Below are positions 15,769 to 25,852 of a DNA stretch of 42,549 nucleotides, in pieces (within the stretch, counting starts at the first letter, position 1; each line of letters opens with the position of its first letter). Below the pieces are notes generated by a model. It made no database searches. It had not been told where the DNA came from and saw nothing but the letters and a program-made list of their open reading frames with translations. The stretch is from Proteobacteria bacterium SG_bin9 (GTDB lineage Bacteria; Pseudomonadota; Alphaproteobacteria; Rhizobiales; Xanthobacteraceae), in assembly GCA_002083525.1 (NCBI GenBank), contig LWDM01000063.1, positions 1 to 42,549 of the forward strand. The letters are read 5' to 3'. Both the position numbers and the translations under genes were made by a program.

Positions 15769-17145
15769 ATGATGGTCGCGGCTCGATTGTTTCTCGTTTT
15801 GGTGGCGATCCTGTTTGTGACGTCGGATAGCCACGCCGCGCAGCGCGTGGCGCTGGTTATCGGCAACGGCGCCTACAAGAACCAGCCATCCTTGCCCAAC
15901 CCGCCGCGCGACGCGTCCGACATGTCGGAAAGCCTCAAGCGTCTCGGCTTCACTGTCACCACCTTGCTCGATGCGGATGCGGCGGCGACCCGCAAGGCGC
16001 TGGTCGAGTTCGGCCGCGCAACGGTCGGCTCCGAAATGGCGATCGTGTTTTATGCCGGCCACGGCATCGAGATCGGCGGCCAGAACTGGCTGATCCCGGT
16101 CGATGCGGAACTGCGCAACGACACCGACGCCGAGTATGAAGCGGTCAGCCTCAAGGCGGTGACGCAGCAGGTGGCGAGCGCGCGCCAGCTGGGTCTCGTC
16201 ATTCTCGATGCCTGCCGCAACAATCCGTTCGCCGCCAAGATGCAGCGCTCGATCCGTACGCGCGCGGTGACGCGCGGGCTTGCACCGACCGAGCCGACCG
16301 ACAACGTGCTCGTCGCCTATGCGGCGAAGGACGGCACCACCGCCAACGACGGCGACGGCCGCAACAGCCCGTTCACTGCCGCGCTTCTGCGCAATATGGA
16401 AACGCCGGGCCTCGAGATCACCTTCATGTTCCGCAACGTGCGCGACGAGGTGATGGCGGCGACCAAGCGCGAGCAGCAGCCCTTTGTGTACGGGTCGTTG
16501 TCGCGCGAACAGATTTTCCTGAAGCCAGGTGCTGGCGGTGCCGTCAGCCCGTCCGCGACCTCGCCAGGGCAGGGTGCCGCGCAGGCGTGGGAGGCCGTGA
16601 AGGACTCCAACAGCATCCCGGCACTGGAGTCGTTCGTCCGTTACTTCGGCGATACGTTCTACGGTGACCTCGCGCGCGGCCGCATCACCGACCTGAAGAA
16701 GCAAGGGGCCAACACCGTTACCGCTCTGCCTTCGCAGACCCGGACGTTGGCGGCTGCGAGTGGCACCGAGCCAACGGTGAAGTTCGGCGGTTCGCCCTAC
16801 TGCGAATACAGGGTGACGTTGCGTAATCCCCGCATCAGCGCGCCGGCAGATGCGCAAGGCAACATCGCGAATGCGACGCTCTCGGCAACGATGTTCGAGG
16901 AAAGCGTACCGCCGTGCCCTCACGCCCCGATCGGGGCGAAGCCGCATAGCTATACAGGCGGGGGAAGCGTGGACCCGGCCGGCAACATCGTCCTCAACTT
17001 CGCCCCTGCCGCCGGCAACTCGCCGAAGGCCAATGCGACTTTCACCGGCAAGGTTGTCGACGGGCGGCTGGTGGGGACGTTGTCCGTGCAGCGATCTGAC
17101 CAGAGCGGCAATCTGGCCTGGAAGGTCGTCTCCCAGTTCAAATAG
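15769..17145 (+). CDS. Secreted caspase-like protease with unidentified C-terminal domain
   Basis: This is a second secreted peptidase C14 protein, 458 residues. A signal peptide ends near residue 24 (SHAA-QR). The caspase domain starts RVALVIGNGAY (26-36), with catalytic His98 in FYAGHG and Cys149 in LDACRNNPF, so the dyad is intact. A region at about 270-310 (AQAWEAVKDSNSIPALESF...LARGRI) is the helical tail common to rhizobial members. The last 120 residues or so form a glycine-rich, probably beta-rich domain with two cysteines, which I do not recognise. GGGGG precedes the ATG at 15769; ATG at 15772 is equally possible. Role and substrates are unknown. The next transcription unit is the ilvI attenuator. 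Confidence 0.88.
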   Translation: MMVAARLFLVLVAILFVTSDSHAAQRVALVIGNGAYKNQPSLPNPPRDASDMSESLKRLGFTVTTLLDADAAATRKALVEFGRATVGSEMAIVFYAGHGIEIGGQNWLIPVDAELRNDTDAEYEAVSLKAVTQQVASARQLGLVILDACRNNPFAAKMQRSIRTRAVTRGLAPTEPTDNVLVAYAAKDGTTANDGDGRNSPFTAALLRNMETPGLEITFMFRNVRDEVMAATKREQQPFVYGSLSREQIFLKPGAGGAVSPSATSPGQGAAQAWEAVKDSNSIPALESFVRYFGDTFYGDLARGRITDLKKQGANTVTALPSQTRTLAAASGTEPTVKFGGSPYCEYRVTLRNPRISAPADAQGNIANATLSATMFEESVPPCPHAPIGAKPHSYTGGGSVDPAGNIVLNFAPAAGNSPKANATFTGKVVDGRLVGTLSVQRSDQSGNLAWKVVSQFK

Positions 17146-17290
17146 GCGGGCCGGCTATTGCGGTTTTGCATCAGGCGAGGGCTCATGAGCGGCCGAATGG
17201 CTGCTCCGCCCGGCTCGCCTGTTGTCGAAATCGAACTTCGCGGTATGCTGGCATTTGCCGGTTTGGCTGATTTGCGGGGGCGATAAGCCC

Positions 17291-17319
17291 TTGACCCGGC
17301 GTGGTGCGCTGCCTATAAG
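17291..17319 (+). promoter_or_regulatory. Promoter of the ilvI attenuator leader
   Basis: TTGACC (17291-17296) and TATAAG (17314-17319) are separated by 17 bases, a near-consensus housekeeping promoter. It would start transcription about 25 bases before the leader-peptide ATG. The preceding stretch from 17146 to 17290 holds no gene that I can see. Confidence 0.65.
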
Positions 17320-17349
17320 CGCGCAAGGAAATGGCGGAACTTCGTTAAG

Positions 17350-17415
17350 ATGCGCAATAAAATTACCAAACTCGCCCTTATCGTCGTACCTTGGCACACC
17401 GCCGGGGGTGGCTGA
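17350..17415 (+). CDS. ilvI attenuator leader peptide rich in branched-chain residues
   Basis: This is a 21-codon reading frame between the promoter and the ilvI terminator. It begins MRNKIT and contains the run KLALIVVPW, so the codons for Leu, Ile and Val, the end products of the pathway, are clustered at 17371-17388. A weak GGCGGA ribosome-binding site precedes the ATG. Such leader peptides work by ribosome stalling: when charged branched-chain tRNAs run short, the ribosome pauses here and the downstream RNA refolds to prevent termination. The frame, position and composition are seen directly; the mechanism is inferred from known ilv attenuators. Confidence 0.75.
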   Translation: MRNKITKLALIVVPWHTAGGG

Positions 17416-17466
17416 CGGCCACCTGACAGACGGGCGGTGTGTTGAGGGCCTCTGGGGCCCTTTTTT
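17395..17466 (+). terminator. ilvI attenuator: pause hairpin and Rho-independent terminator
   Basis: CACACCGCC (17395-17403) pairs perfectly with GGCGGTGTG (17433-17441), and an inner stem GGTGGC/GCCACC (17407-17423) sits within it. Next comes the terminator GGGCC (17446-17450) with GGCCC (17456-17460) and six Ts (17461-17466). The 5' arm of the long stem begins seven bases after the Leu-Ile-Val codons, where a stalled ribosome would cover it. I could not identify the antiterminator pairing with certainty. The remaining stretch to 17580 shows nothing else clear. Confidence 0.7.
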
Positions 17467-17580
17467 ATTTCCCAGATCAGACAGACGGAAATTGAAGCGC
17501 GGCGCGTACGACCCCGAAAGTGGAAGCCGGTTTTCGGATCGGGTCATACGCAAAACTGAAGAGACGACCGGAGCAGGACA

Positions 17581-19356
<1,776 letters not shown>

Positions 19357-19379
19357 GATAGCTCGTGTGAGGCAGCGGA

Positions 19380-20375
19380 ATGTTTGATCTCGGGCAGCTC
19401 GAACGTGCATGGGAGGTCGTCAAGGCGGCAATGCCGCCGACACCCGCGCATGCGTGGCCGCTGCTCGCGGAGCGTCTCGGCGCGACCGTCGTCGTCAAGC
19501 ACGAGAACCACACGCCGATCGGCGCCTTCAAGGTGCGCGGTGGTCTCGTCTACACCGAGCGCCTGAAGCGCGAGCGGCTGCAGGTGCCGGGTCTGATCTC
19601 GGCGACACGCGGCAATCACGGCCAGAGCCTTGCGTTCGCCGGCCGCCGCTATGGCGTGCCGGTGACGATCCTCGTCCCCCGCGGCAACTCGACCGAGAAG
19701 AACCGTTCGATGCAGGCGCTCGGAGCGAACCTCGTCGAGTTCGGCGACGATTTCCAGGCCGCGCGCGAGGAGGCGTATCGCCGCGCCGAGGCGAGCGGTC
19801 TCGAAATCGTGCCGCCGTTCCACATCGACCTGGTGATGGGTGTCTCGACCTACGCGCTCGAACTGTTCCGCGCGGCTCCCGATCTCGACGTCCTCTACGT
19901 ACCGATCGGGCAGGGCTCCGGCATCTCCGGCTGCATCATGGCGCGCGATCTGCTCGGCCTGAAGACTGAGATCATCGGCGTGCAGTCGACGGAAGCGCCG
20001 TCCTACGCGCTCTCCTTCGCCGCCGGCACGGTGGTGTCCACGGCGACCAGCAACACGCTCGCCGACGGCATGGCGACGCGCATTCCCGATCCCGATGCAT
20101 TCGCACTCATCCGCAAAGGTGCCGCGCGCATCGTGCAGGTGAGCGACGCCGAAGTCGCCGACGCCATGCGCGCCTACTGGACCGATACGCACAACCTTGC
20201 GGAAGGCGCGGGCGCAGCTGCGCTCGCCGCCGCCACGCAGGAGAAAGCGAAGCTGCGCGGCAAACGCGTCGGCCTGATCCTGAGCGGCGGCAACATCGAC
20301 TTCGATCTGTTCCGCTCCTGGGTTTCTCCCGACGTGAACGCGATCGCGACCCAACGACTGACAATGACCGCCTGA
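19380..20375 (+). CDS. Threonine dehydratase (short form, no regulatory domain)
   Basis: This PLP enzyme of fold type II is most like threonine dehydratase, which deaminates threonine to 2-oxobutyrate, the precursor for isoleucine. It has 331 residues. The PLP-binding Lys51 lies in PIGAFKVRGG, SATRGNHGQSLAFAG is the substrate loop, and GQGSGISG binds the PLP phosphate. There is no C-terminal ACT-like regulatory domain, so by family knowledge it should not be feedback-inhibited by isoleucine like long IlvA. It lies between ilvI and ilvH, 23 bases after ilvI, and so should share its attenuation control. A related serine/threonine deaminase role cannot be ruled out. Confidence 0.88.
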   Translation: MFDLGQLERAWEVVKAAMPPTPAHAWPLLAERLGATVVVKHENHTPIGAFKVRGGLVYTERLKRERLQVPGLISATRGNHGQSLAFAGRRYGVPVTILVPRGNSTEKNRSMQALGANLVEFGDDFQAAREEAYRRAEASGLEIVPPFHIDLVMGVSTYALELFRAAPDLDVLYVPIGQGSGISGCIMARDLLGLKTEIIGVQSTEAPSYALSFAAGTVVSTATSNTLADGMATRIPDPDAFALIRKGAARIVQVSDAEVADAMRAYWTDTHNLAEGAGAAALAAATQEKAKLRGKRVGLILSGGNIDFDLFRSWVSPDVNAIATQRLTMTA

Positions 20376-20389
20376 ACCGAGACAGAACA

Positions 20390-20932
20390 ATGAACCAGCC
20401 AGCCTCAGCCTATTTCCTCGAAGAGCAGAAGACGCCGAACGAGACGCACACGCTTTCTGTGCTTGTCGCCAACGAGCCCGGCGTGCTCGCGCGTGTGATC
20501 GGTTTGTTCTCGGGCCGCGGTTACAACATCGACAGTCTCACGGTGTCGGAGACCGAACACCAGAAGCACGTCTCGCGCATCACCATCGTGACCACCGGCA
20601 CGCCGATGGTGATCCAGCAGATCAAGCATCAGCTCGACCGCATGATCCCCGTCTACAGCGTCGTCGACATGACGCTGACCGGCCGCTCGATCGAGCGGGA
20701 ACTGGCGATGGTGAAAGTGCGCGGCAAAGGCGAAACGCGCGTCGAGTCATTGCGGCTGGCGGAAGCGTTCCGTGCACGCGTGATTGATGCCACCACCGAA
20801 AGCTTCGTATTCGAAATTACCGGCAACACCACCAAGATCGATCAGTTCATCGATCTGATGAAGCCGCTCGGCCTCGTCGAGGTTTCGCGGACGGGTGTGG
20901 TTGCCATCGTTCGGGGTCCGGAAGGGATGTGA
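20390..20932 (+). CDS. ilvH: Acetolactate synthase small (regulatory) subunit
   Basis: This is the regulatory subunit of acetolactate synthase. It activates the large subunit and makes it sensitive to valine. The 180-residue protein has an N-terminal ACT domain beginning HTLSVLVANEPGVLARVIGLF (about 19-39), followed by GRGYNIDSLTVSETE. A C-terminal domain runs through ELAMVKVRGKG to the characteristic EVSRTGVVAIVRGPEGM end. It begins 14 bases after the threonine dehydratase and is followed within three bases by a methyltransferase gene, suggesting one transcript from the ilvI promoter. Confidence 0.96.
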   Translation: MNQPASAYFLEEQKTPNETHTLSVLVANEPGVLARVIGLFSGRGYNIDSLTVSETEHQKHVSRITIVTTGTPMVIQQIKHQLDRMIPVYSVVDMTLTGRSIERELAMVKVRGKGETRVESLRLAEAFRARVIDATTESFVFEITGNTTKIDQFIDLMKPLGLVEVSRTGVVAIVRGPEGM

Positions 20933-20935
20933 GCC

Positions 20936-21628
20936 ATGCTGGCGCGCGACTGGTTCTATAACGAGAGGCGGCAGCTCGGCATCGATTCCGCGGTGGCGCG
21001 GCAATCGGCCATCTACGATTCCGACGACAGCGGCAGCCGCGCCCGCTCGACGCTCGCCAAGCTCGGCGTCACCAAAGGCATGCGCATCGCCGACCTCGGC
21101 TGCGGCAACGGCACGCTCGCCTGTGAAGCCTCCAAGCTCGGCGCTGAGGTCCATGCCGTCGATATTTCGCCGGCGATGCTGGCGCTGGCCGAGCATCAGG
21201 CCAAGGACATGAAGGTTGCGATCAAGACGCAGTCGGCGGGCTTGCTCAGCTTCAAGTTCGAGCCGAATTCGTTCGATCTGATCGTCAGCGAGTTCACGCT
21301 GCATCACCTGCCGGACTTCTGGAAGGCGGTGGCGCTGTCGCGGATGTTCAGTGCGCTGAAGCCGGGCGGTCGCCTGTTCCTGCGCGACATTGTCTTTGTC
21401 AGCATGCCGGACGGCACCGATCGCGGCGTCGAGCAGTGGGCCGATTTCAACATCAAGAACCACAGCTTCTCGCGTGACGACGTGATGACGCACATGCGCG
21501 ACGAGTACTCGACCTTCGGCTGGGTGGTCGAACGGCTGCTGGCCGATGTGGGCTTCACGCTGACCTCGGCGGATTATCACGGGCCGATGCACGGGACGTA
21601 TCTCTGCAAGAAACCTGTGCAAGCTTAG
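20936..21628 (+). CDS. Class I SAM-dependent methyltransferase
   Basis: This 230-residue protein has a Rossmann-fold methyltransferase core. Motif I is MRIADLGCGNGTLACEASKLG (about 50-70), the acidic loop after strand 2 is VHAVDISPAML, and post-motif features include FDLIVSEFTLHHLPDFWKA and LKPGGRLFLRDIVF. The substrate is unknown; the closest general resemblance is to the Methyltransf_11/UbiE-like group. It starts three bases after ilvH, so it is probably the distal gene of the ilvI-ilvH unit. No link to branched-chain synthesis is evident. Confidence 0.85.
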   Translation: MLARDWFYNERRQLGIDSAVARQSAIYDSDDSGSRARSTLAKLGVTKGMRIADLGCGNGTLACEASKLGAEVHAVDISPAMLALAEHQAKDMKVAIKTQSAGLLSFKFEPNSFDLIVSEFTLHHLPDFWKAVALSRMFSALKPGGRLFLRDIVFVSMPDGTDRGVEQWADFNIKNHSFSRDDVMTHMRDEYSTFGWVVERLLADVGFTLTSADYHGPMHGTYLCKKPVQA

Positions 21629-21636
21629 TCCCGCCA

Positions 21637-22515
21637 ATGAAGCCGGTCGACATCGCGATCGCGATAGGCGTTGCCATGGTGTGGGGTGTCGGCTTCATCG
21701 CAAGCCGGCTCGCGCTCTATGAACTCTCGCCGGTGGTGATGACGGCCGTGCGTTTTTCGATCGCAGCGGTGCCGTGCCTGTTTCTGCGGCGACCCGATGT
21801 GCCGTGGCAACTGCTCGTGACCGCCAGCTTGTGCCTCTTCATGGGGCAATTTCTGGCGCAGGCGTACGGCATCACCCACGGCGTGCCGGTGGGATTGCTC
21901 AGCGTCATCGTCCAGAGCCAGGCACTGTTCACCATCGCCTTTGCCGCGCTGGCATTTCACGAGATTCCGACGCGTGTGCAGATCGTCGGTATCGGTGTCG
22001 CGACGGTAGGCCTGCTGATGATCTGCGGCACGGTCGGCTACGACTTCAGCCTTGCCGCGTTCGCGGTGGTGATGACGTGTCCGCTGACGTTCGCGATCGG
22101 CAATCTGCTGGTGCGCAAGGCCGGCAAGGCACCGATGTTCGAGCTGTTCTCGTGGCTGTCGCTGATCTCGGCGGTGCCGCTGCTGGCGCTGGTGCCGGTG
22201 ACCGACGGCGTCGAGCCCGCGCTGCAGTCGCTGCGCAACATGTCGCTCACCGGTTGGCTCAGCGTGTTCACGATCGGCGCGATCACCACAAGCGTCGCGT
22301 ACTGGCTGTGGGGCCGGCTGCTGCGCGACTATCCGGCGGCACAAGTGGTGCCGTTCGCGCTCTTGGTGCCGTTCATCGGCTCAGCGTCGTCGGCCATCGT
22401 ATTCGGTGAGCGCTTCGGGCCGCTGCGCCTCGCCGGGATGATCACCGTCGTTGCCGGCATCGCCATCATGCTGCTGTATGGCCGGCCGAAGACCGTGCCG
22501 CAAGCACCGGCATAA
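21637..22515 (+). CDS. EamA/DMT-family transporter
   Basis: This 292-residue integral membrane protein has about ten hydrophobic helices in two repeated EamA domains. The first begins IAIGVAMVWGVGFIASRLALYELSPVVM, and the second repeats the pattern from about residue 145 (LTFAIGNLLVRKAGK...). Members export amino acids, metabolites or drugs. The arrangement with a decarboxylase and a LysE-type exporter downstream fits amino-acid or amine efflux. It follows the methyltransferase by eight bases. The substrate is inferred from context only. Confidence 0.86.
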   Translation: MKPVDIAIAIGVAMVWGVGFIASRLALYELSPVVMTAVRFSIAAVPCLFLRRPDVPWQLLVTASLCLFMGQFLAQAYGITHGVPVGLLSVIVQSQALFTIAFAALAFHEIPTRVQIVGIGVATVGLLMICGTVGYDFSLAAFAVVMTCPLTFAIGNLLVRKAGKAPMFELFSWLSLISAVPLLALVPVTDGVEPALQSLRNMSLTGWLSVFTIGAITTSVAYWLWGRLLRDYPAAQVVPFALLVPFIGSASSAIVFGERFGPLRLAGMITVVAGIAIMLLYGRPKTVPQAPA

Positions 22516-22533
22516 CCAGAAGCGGGACACGCC

Positions 22534-23955
22534 ATGAACGACAACGAGTTTCGCGACTGGAGCCACAAGGCCGCTGACTGGGGCGCCGATTATCGCGCAA
22601 GCTTGCGCGACAGGCCCGTACGCGCACAGACGAAGCCCGGTGCGATCTTCAACGCAGTTCCTGTGACGCCGCCGGAAGCGCCGGAAGCGATGGACGCGAT
22701 CTTCGCCGACTTCGAGACGCTGATCCTGCCGGGCATGACCCATTGGCAGCATCCGCGTTTCTTCGCGTACTTTCCGGCCAACGCCGCGCCGGCGTCGGTC
22801 GTCGCGGAGCAGCTCGTGACCGCGATGGCGGCGCAGTGCATGCTCTGGCAGACGTCGCCGGCCGCGACCGAACTCGAAACACGCGTGCTCGACTGGCTGC
22901 GCCGTGCGCTCGGCCTGCCGGATGGTTTCACCGGCGTGATTCAGGACTCGGCGTCGTCCGCAACGCTCGCGGCTGTGCTTGTTATGCGCGAGCGTTCGCT
23001 GAAATGGGCGGGCAACAAGGAAGGCTTAGCCGGACAAAAGCGCCTGCGCATCTATTGCTCGGGGCAGGTGCATACGTCGATCGATCGCGCGATCTGGGTC
23101 GCGGGCATCGGCGAGGACAATCTCATTCGCATTCCGACGATCGGCGAGTTGCAGGGCATGGACCCGACCGCGCTCGAAGCTGCGATTACTGCCGATAAAG
23201 CCGCGGGCTTCCTGCCTGCTGGCATCATCGCGTCGGTCGGCGGCACCAGCATCGGCGGCACGGACGATATCGCGGCGGTTTGCGTGGTCGCGCGCAAGCA
23301 CGATCTCTACGTCCACGTCGATGCGGCGTGGGCGGGCTCGGCGATGATCTGTCCGGAATTCCGGCATCTGTGGGCCGGTGTGGAGCAGGCGGACTCCGTC
23401 GTGTTCAATCCGCACAAGTGGCTCGGCGCGCAGTTCGACTGCTCCGCGCACTTTCTGCGCGATCCGGACAGTCTGGTGAAGACGCTGGCGATCCAGCCGG
23501 AGTTTCTGAAGACGCACGGCCATGACGGCATCATCAACTATTCCGAATGGTCGGTGCCGCTCGGCCGCCGCTTCCGTGCGCTGAAGATCTGGTTTTTGCT
23601 GCGCGCCTATGGGCTTGAGAAGCTGCGCACGATGATCCGCAATCATGTGTCGTGGTCGCAGACACTGGCGAAGCGGTTGGGGACGACACCAGACTTCCGC
23701 ATCACGTCGGCGCCGATGCTGTCGCTGTTCTCGTTCCGCTATGAGCCGAAGGGCGCCGCCGATCTCGATGCGCACAATCTCGCGCTGGTCGCTGCGATCA
23801 ATGATGACGGCCGTATTTATCTGACGCAGACCAAGCTCAACGGACAGTCGGTCATTCGTTTTCAGGCGGGGGCCTTTGACATGACCGAAGCCGATGCCGA
23901 TATGGCCGGGGACGTCATCATCGAGATGGCGCAGAAAATAACGCGAGAAAAATAA
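22534..23955 (+). CDS. PLP-dependent decarboxylase, aromatic-L-amino-acid decarboxylase family
   Basis: This 473-residue group II PLP decarboxylase is of the type that acts on aromatic amino acids such as tryptophan, tyrosine or dopa. Clear features are MTHWQHPRFFAYFPANAAPASVVAEQL near the N-terminus, the PLP-ring histidine region SGQVHTSIDRA, VHVDAAWAGSAMICPEFR, and the PLP-lysine Lys295 in NPHKWLGAQFDCS. Length matches the animal and plant AADC family (about 480). It lies between an EamA and a LysE transporter, which may handle its substrate or amine product. The exact substrate cannot be told by eye; some family members catalyse aldehyde synthesis instead of simple decarboxylation. Confidence 0.88.
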   Translation: MNDNEFRDWSHKAADWGADYRASLRDRPVRAQTKPGAIFNAVPVTPPEAPEAMDAIFADFETLILPGMTHWQHPRFFAYFPANAAPASVVAEQLVTAMAAQCMLWQTSPAATELETRVLDWLRRALGLPDGFTGVIQDSASSATLAAVLVMRERSLKWAGNKEGLAGQKRLRIYCSGQVHTSIDRAIWVAGIGEDNLIRIPTIGELQGMDPTALEAAITADKAAGFLPAGIIASVGGTSIGGTDDIAAVCVVARKHDLYVHVDAAWAGSAMICPEFRHLWAGVEQADSVVFNPHKWLGAQFDCSAHFLRDPDSLVKTLAIQPEFLKTHGHDGIINYSEWSVPLGRRFRALKIWFLLRAYGLEKLRTMIRNHVSWSQTLAKRLGTTPDFRITSAPMLSLFSFRYEPKGAADLDAHNLALVAAINDDGRIYLTQTKLNGQSVIRFQAGAFDMTEADADMAGDVIIEMAQKITREK

Positions 23956-23964
23956 GAGGGCAAA

Positions 23965-24567
23965 ATGTCCCAGCAACTCCTCATCGCCTTTATCGTGTTC
24001 GCGACCGCCGCTGCGTTCACCCCGGGGCCGAACAACATCATGCTGATGACCTCGGGTTTGAACTACGGCTTTCGTCCGTCACTGGCGCACGTCGCGGGCG
24101 TCACCATCGGCTACTCGGTGCTGCTCGCGGTCGTTGGTCTTGGGCTCGGCGCGGTCTTCACCGCCTATCCGATCCTGCAGACGATCCTGAAGTATGTGGG
24201 CGCGGCCTATCTGATCTACCTCGCGTATGTGATCGCGGTGTCCAAGCCGGCGGATCCCTCCGAGGCGGCTCAGGGCCGGCCGATGACCTTCACCAGCGCG
24301 GCGCTGTTCCAGCTCGTTAACGTCAAGGGATGGGTGATCGCGGTCGGGTCGGTCTCGGCCTATGCGGCGATTACCGCTTACCCATGGAACATGCTGCTGC
24401 TGGCGGCGATCATCTGCGTCATTACGCTCGCCTCGGCCCTGGCGTGGCTGCTGATGGGCACGGCGCTGCAGGCGCTGGTGAGGTCGCCGCGGGCGATCCG
24501 CATCTTCAACGTCACCATGGCGGTGCTGCTTCTGGCCTCGCTCTATCCGGTTCTGATGGAGCCATGA
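23965..24567 (+). CDS. LysE-family translocator
   Basis: This 200-residue membrane protein of the LysE/RhtB exporter family pumps amino acids or derivatives out of the cell. The signature FTPGPNNIMLMTSGLNYGFRPSLAHVAGVTIGY (about 19-51) is typical, and about six hydrophobic segments follow. It starts ten bases after the decarboxylase and should be cotranscribed with it. It precedes ilvC by 150 bases. The exported solute is unknown. Confidence 0.88.
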   Translation: MSQQLLIAFIVFATAAAFTPGPNNIMLMTSGLNYGFRPSLAHVAGVTIGYSVLLAVVGLGLGAVFTAYPILQTILKYVGAAYLIYLAYVIAVSKPADPSEAAQGRPMTFTSAALFQLVNVKGWVIAVGSVSAYAAITAYPWNMLLLAAIICVITLASALAWLLMGTALQALVRSPRAIRIFNVTMAVLLLASLYPVLMEP

Positions 24568-24627
24568 ACCACGGGTCCTGCGGCATGCCGCCATGCATAA
24601 AGTCACCGTCTGGAGGGCCTTTCGGGC

Positions 24628-24656
24628 TTGTCTGGACCCCACAGCCGAACTAGACA
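24628..24656 (+). promoter_or_regulatory. Possible ilvC promoter
   Basis: TTGTCT (24628-24633) and TAGACA (24651-24656) are 17 bases apart, upstream of ilvC. The match to consensus is partial. No leader peptide rich in branched-chain residues and no clear terminator was seen in the 150-base gap, unlike upstream of ilvI and leuA. Confidence 0.3.
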
Positions 24657-24717
24657 GCTTCGGCCATTCAAAGAGGGCGGAAGCGGATTTGCTGCGCCGC
24701 CGAATAGAGGAACGACC

Positions 24718-25737
24718 ATGCGCGTTTATTACGATCGTGATGCGGACATCAATCTCATCAAGGGCAAGAAAGTTTGCATCGTCGGCTACGGCAGCCAGGG
24801 CCATGCGCATGCGCTGAACCTGAAGGACTCCGGTGTCAAGGAAGTCGCCATTGCGCTGCGCAAGGGTTCGGCGACCGCGAAGAAGGCGGAGAACGCCGGC
24901 TTCAAGGTGATGGAAGTCGCCGAAGCCGCGAAGTGGGCCGACGTGATGATGATGCTCACGCCAGACGAACTGCAGGGCGACATCTATCGCGAGAGCCTGC
25001 ACGCCAACATGAAGCAGGGTGCTGCGCTCCTGTTTGCGCACGGCCTCAACGTCCACTTCAACCTGATCGAGCCGCGCGCCGACATCGACGTGCTGATGGT
25101 CGCGCCGAAGGGCCCGGGCCACACCGTGCGCTCGGAGTATCAGCGCGGCGGCGGCGTGCCGTGCCTGATCGCGATCCACAAAGACTCGTCGGGCAACGCC
25201 CATGACCTCGGCCTGTCGTATGCATCGGCGATCGGCGGCGGCCGCGCCGGCATCATCGAGACCACGTTCAAGGAAGAGTGCGAAACCGATCTGTTCGGCG
25301 AGCAGGTCGTGCTCTGCGGCGGTCTGGTCGAGCTGATCAAGGCTGGTTACGAGACGCTGGTCGAGGCCGGTTACGCGCCGGAGATGGCGTACTTCGAGTG
25401 CCTGCACGAAGTGAAGCTGATCGTCGACCTGATCTATGAAGGCGGCATCGCCAACATGAATTACTCGATCTCGAACACGGCTGAGTACGGCGAATACGTC
25501 ACCGGCCCGCGCATCGTCACCGCCGAGACCAAAGCCGAGATGAAGCGTGTGCTGGCCGACATTCAGAACGGCATCTTCACCCGTAACTGGATGCTCGAGA
25601 ACAAGGTTAACCAGACCTCGTTCAAGGCCACCCGCGCCAAGCTCGCGACGCATCCGATCGAGGAAGTCGGCGCCAAGCTGCGCGACATGATGCCGTGGAT
25701 CAAGAAGGGCGCGCTCGTCGACAAGACGAAGAATTGA
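24718..25737 (+). CDS. ilvC: Ketol-acid reductoisomerase (class I)
   Basis: IlvC converts acetolactate and acetohydroxybutyrate into dihydroxy acids by a Mg2+-dependent alkyl shift and NADPH reduction, the step after IlvI/IlvH. The 339-residue protein is the short class I form. It shows the dinucleotide-binding KKVCIVGYGSQGHAHALNLKDSG (about 17-39), APKGPGHTVRSEY, and the metal-binding helical domain with ETDLFGEQVVLCGG and NYSISNTAEYGEYVTGP. The ATG at 24718 gives the canonical MRVYYDRDADINLI start. It is separated from the ilvI-ilvH unit by four unrelated genes. Confidence 0.98.
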   Translation: MRVYYDRDADINLIKGKKVCIVGYGSQGHAHALNLKDSGVKEVAIALRKGSATAKKAENAGFKVMEVAEAAKWADVMMMLTPDELQGDIYRESLHANMKQGAALLFAHGLNVHFNLIEPRADIDVLMVAPKGPGHTVRSEYQRGGGVPCLIAIHKDSSGNAHDLGLSYASAIGGGRAGIIETTFKEECETDLFGEQVVLCGGLVELIKAGYETLVEAGYAPEMAYFECLHEVKLIVDLIYEGGIANMNYSISNTAEYGEYVTGPRIVTAETKAEMKRVLADIQNGIFTRNWMLENKVNQTSFKATRAKLATHPIEEVGAKLRDMMPWIKKGALVDKTKN

Positions 25738-25747
25738 TATCTGCGTC

Positions 25748-25784
25748 ACCGGATCGCCTGCGCGCGATCCGGTAACGTTCTTTC
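25748..25784 (+). terminator. Terminator-like hairpin after ilvC
   Basis: ACCGGATCGC (25748-25757) pairs perfectly over 10 bp with GCGATCCGGT (25764-25773). It is followed by AACGTTCTTTCT, an imperfect T-rich tail. It lies ten bases after the ilvC stop. Confidence 0.65.
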
Positions 25785-25852
25785 TGCTGAATGACGCTGT
25801 TTGTTTTCGATTTTCTTTTTTGGTTTTCTGGCAATTTGAAACGTCTTCGTTG

